Of a stretch of DNA of 40,164 nt, positions 11,338 to 20,885 are shown one piece after another. A program made the translations under genes and the position numbers. The DNA is from Gnetum montanum (taxonomy: Eukaryota > Streptophyta > Gnetopsida > Gnetales > Gnetaceae): the NCBI GenBank assembly GCA_015680685.1, contig MNCI01004635.1, forward strand, positions 271,459 through 311,622, given 5' to 3'. A model generated the notes under the pieces. The model was not told the origin of the DNA, made no database searches, and saw only the letters and a list, made by a program, of their open reading frames with translations. Numbering within the stretch: the stretch's first letter is position 1; every line of letters starts with the position of its first letter.

Positions 11338-12140
11338 AATTTACATTATTTTTTTTCTTTTAATCAAATTTTCTTTGCTTATAGATTAGAGTGTATATGG
11401 CCAAGAGAATCATGGGTAGTCCTCTAATACCATGTCTACCCTGAACCAGTAGCTTATTTGATGACATTTTTGTGAATTTATTTTTTGTTTAACAACCTTG
11501 GAAATCAAACTATGATTGAAATATATTATGTAGTTCTTATTGATTACTTGACAACAAGTTTGCCACTCTATTTTGTTGGATCAAACTGTGCTTTATATTA
11601 ATTAATTGGATGTTTCAAGACTATGTGTTGGACATGTGTTACCTATATGTACATTACTAATTACATTTTGGACAATGATCCCTATATATCTTGTTTGCTT
11701 TTTTTTAGCAGTGATGTCAAGAATAATTCAATTTTTTAAGAACTATGAGAACATGTGATTCGCATGTACTTGCACTATTTTTAACATGAACATGCTTTAC
11801 AAAATATTGAGCAGTCTAGAACTTTACAAATCTATGCTAGTTACTCCAATGTCACAAAAAAGGCTGCACGTTGAATTTTTTACAAAAACCAGTTTAACTT
11901 AGTACACTTCAATGCGAGTTGTAGTTTCCATGATCAAACTACGAGTAGTAATGAATACTATGAGTCACATATTGTTATGTCAATGTGTCTCATGAACAAT
12001 TTTGTGGCCACCATACTTTTAAGAAGAGTGTAATTCATATTTTATTGTGTGTCTTGCAACCTACAGATCAAATTACAAGTAGCAACTAAAAAACACGAAA
12101 CACAATTTGCAAGTTAAACTACAAGAATAGAATTAACATG
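11338..12140. other. Unidentified AT-rich DNA before the Ty3 element
   Basis: No coding sequence. From about 11755 to 12120 phrases such as TGATTCGCATGTACTTGCACT, ATGCGAGTTGTAG and ACTACGAGTAG recur, related in style to the repeats near 23 and 26 kb. The Ty3 element starts right after AACATG at 12140. Confidence 0.35.
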
Positions 12141-12148
12141 TGATGGGA

Positions 12149-12210
12149 CGCGATATCGCGTACGCCGCGATATCGCATCCCCCGCGATATCGCATCCCCC
12201 GCGATATCAC
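12149..12210. promoter_or_regulatory. Four GCGATATCGC palindromes at 17-bp spacing in LTR U3
   Basis: Copies begin at 12150, 12167, 12184 and 12201, exactly 17 bp apart; the first extends to the 12-bp palindrome CGCGATATCGCG and the last has decayed to GCGATATCAC. Spacers are C-rich (ATCCCCC). They lie 17-78 bp upstream of the TATA box, as expected of a promoter element bound by a dimeric protein. The binding role is inference. Confidence 0.6.
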
Positions 12211-12226
12211 GGTCTGCTACCAGTTT

Positions 12227-12234
12227 TATAAATA
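12227..12234 (+). promoter_or_regulatory. LTR TATA box
   Basis: TATAAATA just downstream of the palindrome cluster; conserved in the other LTR at 18564-18571, followed in both by AAGAGGTGGCTCTCC. Transcription would be expected to start around 12260. Confidence 0.6.
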
Positions 12235-12951
12235 AGAGGTGGCTCTCCCTTGTTTCTCATCCTAGGCTTAGACCGTAGTGAAACTCTAGTAGTTTGATCC
12301 CTCCAGAGATAGAATATTTTCCATGTGCCCATAGTAGGAACTCCAAAGTAAACGGATCTTTATTCAAGGAAATATTGTACCTGAACACATGTTTGTGTAC
12401 GAAAATAAAGACGAACTTCTTGGATAAACCTTGCAGTGCATGGAATAGGCTAAATAGGATTTTATTTACTATTATTTACTATTTATCATTTAATCGCTTT
12501 ATTAGTCATTGAATCTCTCAACCCTTCTCTCCTAGTTAAGTGCCTCAGTACGACCGCTTCAAGCATGTGTGTTACACTTGGTGATCCTAGCAACGATTAG
12601 CGTTTGGTAACCAAGGTTGCATTAGTTCAAGGTGTGAATGGTAAGTGGGAACGGATGCTGATGCTAGGTTAATTTAGGCTTGGTTAGTTAGTTAAAGTTA
12701 GTTAATTAGTCTCTTCAACCCTTCACCTCTCAACATAGGAGATAAAATCAAAAAGACATAAAAATCATATACCTCAGACTTACTTAACCATACACCGTGA
12801 CAAATACAAGTAAGTTTGGGAAGACAACAAATAATTAACCTTAAGTGTTCCATGAGGTGTGTAGGCACTTAGTCTACAGAGTTCGACCGGATCACACGTG
12901 TTACGCTCGTATTTGTATGGTTGAGTGTAGGGGTACCTCGCCACTCATCAT

Positions 12952-12969
12952 TGGCGCCATTGTCGAGGA
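12952..12969 (+). other. Primer-binding site, tRNA-Asp type
   Basis: TGGCGCCATTGTCGAGGA, one base after the LTR end. It matches the complement of the plant tRNA-Asp 3' end (TGGCGCCGTTGCCGGGGA) except at three positions, all transitions (two G-to-A, one C-to-T). tRNA-Asp priming is characteristic of Athila/Tat-group Ty3 elements. Confidence 0.82.
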
Positions 12970-13092
12970 CTAAGTGTTTGTGTGCTAAGTAGAACATAGG
13001 AAATCACTCACATCATTGGGAGCTTAAACAAACCTTAGGGTTAATTAAATAAAAAATTTATATATGATTAAATAGCACACTGATAAGACACA

Positions 13093-16000
13093 ATGTCTTC
13101 TTCTTCTTCTCACAAGGGCATTACACCACCTAGGGATAATACAAGAAACAGTCGGCAATCTAAAACACATAATCAAAATCAGCTAGTTCCTCAACAATAC
13201 CGAGTGGTATATACCCATCCCGATGAGTATATACCAGATTTTACTTTTATCCTCCATCAAGATGAACAAATGTGCTGGAGAGACTTGCAAGGTAACATAG
13301 TGTTACCTCCAGATCGTGTAGTCCCCAACATGCTTCTCCGTGCTCTAGCACAGATCGGCATGACTCAGCTCTATGCTGAATATGTTGCGGTAGATTTTGA
13401 CATGAGGGATTATCATCCCACAGCCACACAACATTTAAGGGACTCAAGGCAGGAGAGCCACCATACACTGTTGAAAGGCAAAGAGGTCCCACATGTCCTA
13501 AGTGAAATCAGAGATGGTGAACCACTTATAATGGGTTCTCTATCAAATGATGTTCCCCCTCCTAACAATAGTGAGGAGGTGGGGTATCAGAACCTACGCT
13601 CCATGATACACAACCCTGGTTCTAATCCCCGTGAACGCCAGCTATTCACTGAGGGAACAACAACACATGACAAGGATGGGCACTTAGATTGTCATCACGA
13701 TCGGGGCTAAAGCCATAGAAGAGAAGGTAGGAAACATCGTCATGGTGATGGTTCTCCTTCTTCTTCCCCTTCTTCACATCATTCACCCTCTCCTTCCACC
13801 TCTAGGCACAGTCGTAGAGAGCATAACAGTGAGGATAGAGGTAGACAAAATGAGAGACCTCGATGAGAAAGTCGAGAGATAGGACAAGGGCATAAACGAA
13901 GGGAAAGTAGGGAACAACGTAGACATCATAGACTTCATGAAAGAGATGATCATGATGAGCCCCTACTTGCAACCTAAAGTATGCTCAATATAACGGAGGC
14001 AGTTAGAATACCAACAAGGCATCAAAGAGATAGCCAGATCAAGCACTTATACATGAACAATATCCCATGCTTCGAAGGGGGATATAACGTTGATCCGCAA
14101 AATCATTTACAGGCATTCCACAATGCCTGCGCCTTGCAGAACATAGAGAATGAGTGGTAGAAACTAAAGCTGTTTCCTAGGACACTCATAAAGGAAGCAG
14201 AGAGTTGGTACCGGTCCTTAGAACCAGAAACCATTAGGAGGTGGAGTACGATGTTAGAACTCTTCAATGATCAATATCAAATGTACTCCAAAGTGTCTAA
14301 TTTGCATAAGCAGATCCAAGGATGGAAGCAAGGTATTCATGAACCCGTGGATGCTACCATGGGCTGCTACTACTCATTGTTACATCATTTCCCGGGCCAT
14401 GGTTATGCACAACGGGATCAACTTCGCCATCTCGTGGATGGGCTAAGGTATGAAACTAGGAGAACCCTTGGGACTTATGCCCAAGGGAGACTATCAAAAC
14501 TTAGATCCCATGAAATTCATCACATGTTGGAACAAGTAGCCAAAGAAGAAGGGGAGCTATGAACAAGAGAGAGTGTGGACGAATATAACTGTGATTTCTC
14601 TTTTCGAAAGAAGGGAGTGAGATTTTATGATGAAGAGGATGAGTCATCACTCGAAGAGTTGGTGAATAGAAAAACCTTGCCGCTTCAAAAATTAACAACA
14701 GAGGTAGCGGCTAAGGTAGCTTAGATATAGAACTCCTTGGATAGTAGACTTGAACTTGTCCTAAAAATCATAGAGGAGTCTAAGGCAAAATAAAGTAATG
14801 ACAAGAACAAGGAAAAGTAGAGAGATTCAGGCCCTGCATGTGACAAGGGTAAGGGGAAAATAACTATCTCCGATGAGGTTGTGGATTTAGACACAGAAAA
14901 TGATGATGGATGTGAGATCTACCAATATGACCATCCTAAAGGATGTTGTCCAATCATCTCACATCTACAAGAGTCTAGGGTGTATGCACTCAACCTGAGA
15001 CTTAACCAATGGCAGACACCCCGAAGGTTACCTTATCCCCAAGGTAACCTAAGGCAATTCCACCAACCGTTAATGTACTATCCAAGTGGAACTCCACCAC
15101 AACCCATCGGGCAACATTAGCAGTGGCAACACCCACAGTCATGGGGGATGGCACTGCCTAAACATCAATACCCTTACCGACAACCCAATCCTTATGGCTA
15201 CTACATGCAGCAACCAATTTCTCCAAGTGACTCCATGGGTCACACAACTCCCCAACATCACTACCAAGTTCAAGAGTACTTTAGAAGGACTCCTTCTCCT
15301 TCAAGAGATGCTCCGCATCCATACCATCCTCCTAATCCATCCTCCTCTCTTCCACCAATAATTCCCATACCTCCTACTCCAAAAATGCAAGGGGAACTCC
15401 CCACTCAACCGCAACAATGTAACGCTATGAGAGCTGTAAACATTCAACCCACTGCTAGTTCTGACAACCGTAATAAGAGAAGACCTTTCTTCAGAACCAA
15501 AAGCCCAAACAAACTCTCACCACCACAAGTGGTTGAGTCTAGATACGCTCCTCCAACACATAAGGCTTTGGAGCACCCTTCAGTCCAACAACATAGCTTA
15601 ACGCATACGGTTATGTTAACACATACCGTAATTGATTGGATCAAGGTAGGTCACCTTCCCAGGAAACTATCTAATCTTGGAAGTCCCTTAATCTACCTCC
15701 AAGTCGTTGGGAATGAACCACATAAGACTCTCCTTAACTCAGGTTCCAAATTCAACTTAATATCATGAGAGATGTATCAAGCCTGGAACCTACCCCAACT
15801 TAAGAAGAGCAATATTCAACTAGAGCTGGCAGACCAGTCCATCACCATTCCCTTGGGATTGGTGGAGGACATTGTTACCACTGTGTGTGGTTGGTCATAC
15901 CCAGTTGATTTCCTGGTGATAGAGGTCAAGAGCAACGAAGGGGACTTCCCAATTATAATGGGAAGGGCATGGCTAAGCACAGTAGATGCATGCCTTAGGA

Positions 16001-16458
16001 TCCGCGATCTTTCCTTGGAGATATCTAAGGTAAATATTTATGGAAAGATCAAGAAGAAGAAAGTTCCATGCATCACATACAGTGACTCAAATGGTGAGGA
16101 CATGCAGGAATCATGGGTGATGCAAAATTTAACATCTCCTACATGTAACCGGTGTGCACCAGAGGATAACATTCAAAGGTGCTTGTATGTAGCAACCACA
16201 CAACCAAAGAACACTCAGTGGTTGACAGCTGATCAAGGAAGCAGCCCACCAACATGCATGGAACGAACTAGGGGAATAACTCATGCCAACAACAAAGGCA
16301 TAGATACATTGGAGTATCAGCGTCACCAACTTCCACCCCTTAATCTAAGAACATTAATCGGGAGAAGTTGGAAACTTTTAAGAAATTCAAACAGGCATTT
16401 ATTATTTCAAATCTCTCCCTTTCCATTCGGTCATGGGGGAGATGGCCACCTATTCTGA
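13093..16458 (+). pseudogene. gag-protease frame of the Ty3 element, 11 nonsense codons, no frameshift
   Basis: One reading frame runs 1122 codons from ATG at 13093 to TGA at 16456. The N-terminal part is a Ser- and Arg-rich gag region. The gag core, about codons 320-490, has LYMNNIPCFEGG, ESWYRSLEPETIRRW and FNDQYQMYSK, which is capsid-like. A Pro/Gln-rich linker follows, then an aspartic protease domain with NLIS and IIMGRAWLS. The protease catalytic Asp is Asn (AAC at 15736, in LNSGS). Premature stops are at 13708, 13864, 13975, 14158, 14560, 14722, 14728, 14791, 14818, 15118 and 15766. Each is one C-to-T step from a Gln or Arg codon, and no insertion or deletion is needed anywhere. Nothing of reverse transcriptase follows. 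The family is certain; expression is not possible as it stands. Confidence 0.87.
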
Positions 16459-16480
16459 TCATTGGGGGCCCTTAGTTCTT

Positions 16481-16626
16481 TTTAATTTTTGTTTTACACA
16501 TTTTTGGTTTTACACATTTTTATTTTATACGTTTTTGTTTTACCCGTTTTCGTTTTACACATTTTTGTTTTACACGTTTTTTTTTTACATATTTTTGTTT
16601 TACACATTTTGGTTTGACAAATTTCT
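16481..16626 (+). repeat. T-rich minisatellite, ~15-bp unit
   Basis: About nine to ten copies of a unit close to TTTTTGTTTTACACA, varying at a few positions (TACACG, TACCCG, TATACG). It lies directly after the protease frame, where the related element would have reverse transcriptase. Confidence 0.8.
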
Positions 16627-16674
16627 TTAACTTTTCTTATTTTTGTTTTACAACATCGTTATACTTTTTAATTT

Positions 16675-16697
16675 TGTGTGTGTGTGTGTGTGTGTGT
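16675..16697 (+). repeat. (TG)n microsatellite
   Basis: About eleven TG dinucleotides after a T-rich stretch. Confidence 0.9.
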
Positions 16698-18434
16698 TAC
16701 CCACCTTGTAAGTTTTTCATTCAATAAGTGTTCTTCATGATGGTATGAACTATTTTTTATATTGATTACTAATGTTTGGTTTTTACCTTTAAGTCATGAT
16801 GTTGATACTAAGGTATTTCTCTTTTGATATGACAGGCAATGAGTCCACTTCATACATTCATCCACCAAGTTCTATGGTCTCTCTTGGTTTGGGAATGTAC
16901 AGTCCCTTTCTAAATACGAACTGTAACAAATTGGTGACTTGGCATTTCTCAAACTAAGGAAGGACTCATGGATTGAAAAGGGTATGACTTCAAGGGAACT
17001 TGATGCATTTTTGTTGGCCATTCTCTTGGGTGCTTGGATGCTTTCTTCTTGAGTTTTCTTACCATTTTGATGTTACTCAATCGTCGGGAAGCTGAGCAAA
17101 TAAAAATAACAAAATCTTTGCATGGTGTGGTTCTCACGCATAAACATCCAAAAACAAAAAAAATAGTGAGAATTCAAAGCACACCCCTTAGACGAAATAA
17201 TAATTTGGGCTACAAGCACTGGTTATGGAACTAAAATAAAAATGTTCCCTCTAACTAAGGCCCTTCTCGCTTCCCATTCTCTCCTCCTTGTTTCGTCAGA
17301 ATGGTGGTGGCTCTTAGGTGAATGCATTCTTGTTACTTCAAGTGGATGGTTTAGCCGAATGCATTAATGCAAAGTCACTGGATGTGGTTTTTTTAAGGCC
17401 ATACTTGGAATGGGATCTACTAAGTCACATTAATCATGAAATACACAAGGGGTTGTACACCACCTTGTTCTTGGGATTCCATTCCATTCTCTTCTCTCCA
17501 TCCTTCTCTCCATTGTTCACCTGATTGTCGGTTATATCGTTAGTGTATATTTTGGTTGACGCATTATTTTCTTTTTGGTAAATTCTTGTGGTTAAGACTT
17601 TAACTCTTGTTCCAAGTAACATTCCCAGAGCCTACGGACTCTGTGAATGTGGGTTTGTCAGGGCATTATGGGCATGAGCCTACTTTGGGGAGGACCCACT
17701 AACATTCCTATTTGGTGCACCAGTTAAATTCTTTCCCTTAACATTTTTTGCAATCCATTTTATTTTGTTCATTTCCATCTTGAAATCCATTTCGTTTTTC
17801 TTTTTCGTTGTCTCTTTTTCTTCATCTTTCTTATTCCTTTTTCTTTTTCCATTCTCTCGCTACCAGAGGTTAGCGATTATTCATGGGGATCCATGCCCAA
17901 ATTTTTTCAATTTTCTCCTAACCCCTACACCTTCGGTAGTTACCATGAATATATCTCCAGACCGTATCAGCCATACCACAACTCAACCAATGGACCTTTC
18001 ACCGATGCAAGGTATCAACTACATTGAAATTCATTTACCCTTGCTAATATTAAGACTATGTTTTGTGTGTAGATGGAAATCATGCAACAAGGAATTAGAT
18101 CTAGAGAGAACACTTGGAATGGAACAACGCTGAAAGCAGTTATGCAAGGAGCAAGATCGATGGTGCACTTACAGATGGACAATGAAAGGCGCAATCTTGG
18201 TGTTGGCAGCAACAAAACTTCTTTCTCTCTCTCTCTTTCTCTCAGCTACCAAATAAGGCTTGATGTCAAATGTATAAGGTGTTCACTCTTGTTGTCGTGA
18301 ACACCAGATTTGTCTTATCTTGTCTTGTAATGATGATCTGTTCACATGTCATCCCATTAGTTCCATTTTGAGTCAATAATCCCATACCTTCCCAATATTT
18401 TGTAAGGAACTCGAGGACGAGTTTTCATTCAATC

Positions 18435-18443
18435 ATGGGGGTA
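18435..18443 (+). other. Polypurine tract of the Ty3 element
   Basis: ATGGGGGTA immediately precedes the 3' LTR start TGATGGGATG. It is the primer site for plus-strand synthesis. Confidence 0.8.
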
Positions 18444-18747
18444 TGATGGGATGCAATATCGCATGGGCCACGATATCACGTATGCGATATCGCATCTGCC
18501 GCGATATCGCATCCCCCACGATATCGCGTCGTCCCCCGCGATATCATGGTCCACCGCCAGTTCTATAAATAAGAGGTGGCTCTCCCTTGTTTCTCATCCT
18601 AGGATTAGACCATAGTGAAACTCTAGCAGTTTGATCCCTCCAGAGATAAAATATTTCCATGTGCTCGTAGTAGGAAATCCAAAGTGAACGGATCTTTATT
18701 CGAGCAAATATTGTACCTGAACACATGTTTGTGTACGGAAATAAAGA
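18444..18747 (+). repeat. 3' LTR, first 304 bp
   Basis: Matches 12141-12414 with scattered, mostly transition, differences plus extra copies in the palindrome cluster. The TATA box is at 18564-18571. The LTR breaks off at the run of N. What follows the gap does not match the rest of the 5' LTR, so about 500 bp of LTR are missing from the assembly. Confidence 0.9.
18453..18547. promoter_or_regulatory. Six GCGATATCGC-type palindromes in the 3' LTR
   Basis: Copies begin at 18453, 18470, 18484, 18501, 18518 and 18538 (spacings 17, 14, 17, 17, 20). Two are exact; the others differ by one or two transitions. The 5' LTR has only four, so the cluster has changed length since insertion, when the two LTRs were identical. 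Confidence 0.6.
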
Positions 18748-18802
18748 NNNNNNNNNNNNNNNNNNNNNNNNNNNNNNNNNNNNNNNNNNNNNNNNNNNNN
18801 NN
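18748..18802. other. Assembly gap (55 N)
   Basis: Undetermined bases inside the 3' LTR. Any frame drawn across it is an artefact. Confidence 1.
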
Positions 18803-20880
18803 GTGCTGCCTCTGTGCTTCCCCTAACTACCACACGCCTCCTGCACAGAACGCAACTGTTCCCGCCGCTGCGCGTCCTTCAGCGCACAGCCTTCTTCTCC
18901 CGGTTGCAACACGCAGGCCCTGCCCTGGTGCTATGCCCAGGACGACTTCTGCCTCACACCCTTTGAATATTTAACTTTGAATTATTTATCATTTTGCAAA
19001 TTATACAAATTATCCTAAGTTTTGATATCAAATTAAATTGAAGTATTTTAAATATTGAATTAAATCTAAGCTTTTATTTTATTTTGTTTAAAATATTATT
19101 ATTATCGTTTGTCACATTGCCCTTTCCAGCTGAGACTATTCCCGGGTTTCCGTACCCATACGGGAGGCGCCCTAGGCGATAGTCTCTTAAAACGAGTTTT
19201 CACAGGTGTCCGCATGACCAAAATTTATGCATCAACAGAAATGACTAGAATTAAGGCTATTATTTGTTTCATGCTTGTGTGTGATTGTGATATATAAAGT
19301 TTTAATTTAGTATTCCATTTGCAGTCAAAACTTCTCTATCATTTGTATATGTTTCAAAAGTATAAAATGTCAAACCTCATTTCATGAAAGCATTGCTTTT
19401 GAGTGCAAAGCCTTGGCATTGTTTTGGCTTGGCTATATATAGTTTTGTTTACCAATGTGGATACATTTATTGCCCTAACCTCGAGACCAAATAAAATCCT
19501 TAGTAGTATTATTGAGCTGCTTAATAACAAGGGTAGGAGGAGATGATGGACACTTTGTAACTCATAATCATAGCAATGATGGAAGTGGCTAGGATACAAT
19601 TACCGTTACTATTCACAAACTTATTGGTCTAGGTGTTGCACATGCTTTGTTCATTCTAGATCAGTGATTACCAAGTATTGATTCTCTGCCATTTGAATAT
19701 TAAAAAGCGAAAGTATACATCCTCCTTTGTTCCAGTAGTCATTCCTAGCTCTTGCTCGATGTTGGCATTTAAAGAAGGTGTATTGTGGGAGATGTTTGGA
19801 AGTGCCTTCTTAATCTTTATTGTCTCTTTGATAGAAGATTTTAGTATATAGTCTAAATGTCAAAACATAATTACTATTTTTATACTTACAACAAGGAATA
19901 ATTTAGTAGGGTCAACAAATACACCATGAATAAAAGCACTAATTTTGTATAATAATAACAATGACATTGGTGTAGACCAATTCAAATTGAAATAGCATAT
20001 GACCTGTTTGATTGTCTTAATAACAAAGTTGGAAGTTCTTGCTCTAGTATGAGATGTTTCATTATTTATTTTCCTTTTTCTAAAAGGTCAATTAAAATAA
20101 ATATGGTTTCACTCTATATTTCTTTTATGTATTTTTTTAATTTTTCTTGGGTTATATTTTCAAATAAATCTACCTTTCCTTTTATGATTTTTCTAGGATA
20201 TTGCTAGGAAATTGTCAATGTCAACATGATATACCCATGTGGCACTCCCATACGATCTCAACCACTACCAAACAACACAACCACATGATAGCCAAAAACC
20301 ACATGACATAGATGAAGAAATTAGAATTAATTACTTAAGCTTTTACCTCTTTTTGATAGGGACTTGGGACTTACTTTCTATTTTTTCCTTCATCATGGTT
20401 TCCAATTTTTCGCAATCTTCCTTGCCCTTGTGCTAATAGGATCTCTAATCCAATTTAGGTGCACCCAACATACATGTACAAAAAATTTGGTTTTACACCT
20501 TGCATTTTTATACACATGTACATATCAAGTATTCTCTCTTGATTTTCCTTTTTCTATTTTTTCCTCTTTGCATCTAGATACACTCCAAAGGTGGAGTTGT
20601 GAGACTATGAAGATATGATGATATAAAATTTCTCTAATAAAAAGAAGATTAGGTATTCAACCTAATAAAGTTCTATTTTAAGTTTTATAAATGCATACCA
20701 TGAAGCAAATATAAATCATAGTTACTTTTGCTTGTTTTTAAAATATTGCTTGTATTACAAAATTAAATCATAGTTACTAAAATAGTTACACATATTGCAA
20801 ATAATCTATCCATCATTAATTATTTTTGGCCAACAATGATTTAATTGGTAACATTTGAGCTATAATATATTTCTATGTTC
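18803..20880. other. Unidentified DNA after the gap, GC-rich at its start
   Basis: The first 160 bases are markedly GC-rich, unlike the AT-rich surroundings, and do not continue the LTR. They may belong to another element or a different contig. From 18960 the sequence is AT-rich. Apart from the hairpin at 19132, nothing is recognised; no coding domains were found on either strand to 20880. Confidence 0.45.
19132..19186. other. GC-rich nested hairpin
   Basis: GAGACTAT (19132-19139) pairs with ATAGTCTC (19179-19186), and inside it CCGTA (19150-19154) pairs with TACGG (19159-19163) over a CCCA loop. It stands in AT-rich DNA. It may be part of an LTR or other transposon terminus; no function is shown. 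Confidence 0.5.
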
Positions 20881-20885
20881 TCAAA

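Larger units (their letters stand above)
12141..12950 (+). repeat. 5' LTR, 810 bp
   Basis: Begins TGATGGGACG and ends CTCATCA, directly followed by the primer-binding site. The first 270 bases match the 3' LTR start at 18444 closely apart from copy-number change in the palindrome cluster. The last 41 bases match the complement of 40124-40164 with one difference. U3 holds the palindrome cluster and a TATA box. Confidence 0.9.
16459..18434 (+). other. Non-coding 3' region of the Ty3 element
   Basis: Between the protease frame and the PPT. It starts just after TCATGGGGG (16431-16439), the same 9-mer as the true PPT region at 18433. It contains T-rich minisatellite, (TG)n, pyrimidine-rich stretches (17790-17860) and a (TC)n run near 18220-18244. 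Short open frames here have no recognisable domain; no envelope-like gene is seen. CTCGAGGACGAG sits 23 bases before the PPT. Confidence 0.6.
12141..18747 (+). mobile_element. Ty3 (Athila/Tat-type) element with gag-protease only, 3' LTR cut by gap
   Basis: Order: 5' LTR 12141-12950, PBS for tRNA-Asp at 12952, gag-protease frame 13093-16458, about 2 kb of non-coding DNA with T-rich minisatellite and (TG)n, PPT ending 18443, and a 3' LTR from 18444 that stops at an assembly gap after 304 bp. No reverse transcriptase, RNase H or integrase is present in any frame between the protease and the PPT. The interior is only about 5.5 kb. A longer relative with RT, RNase H and integrase lies at 34.9-40.1 kb, and the two align through gag, protease and a CLYVATTQ/YLYVAAMK segment (about 16180-16240 here) before diverging. 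This copy is therefore a non-autonomous derivative (like plant TR-GAG elements) that needs an enzyme from a relative. Confidence 0.85.

Noticed and set aside
2672-16458. Alternative genetic code with TAG/TAA read as Gln
   Set aside because: Stops at Gln codons are widespread here, but TGA at Arg and TAG at Trp positions also occur, catalytic residues are lost, and the elements are clearly from a plant, where cytosine deamination explains the pattern.
16433-16630. Phe/Tyr-rich plus-strand frame after the protease
   Set aside because: Produced by the T-rich 15-bp minisatellite.
16459-18434. Envelope-like gene in the 3' part of the Ty3 element
   Set aside because: No long frame, signal or membrane pattern beyond low-complexity stretches.
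18684-18974. A frame running across the N gap
   Set aside because: It joins LTR sequence to unrelated GC-rich sequence through undetermined bases.
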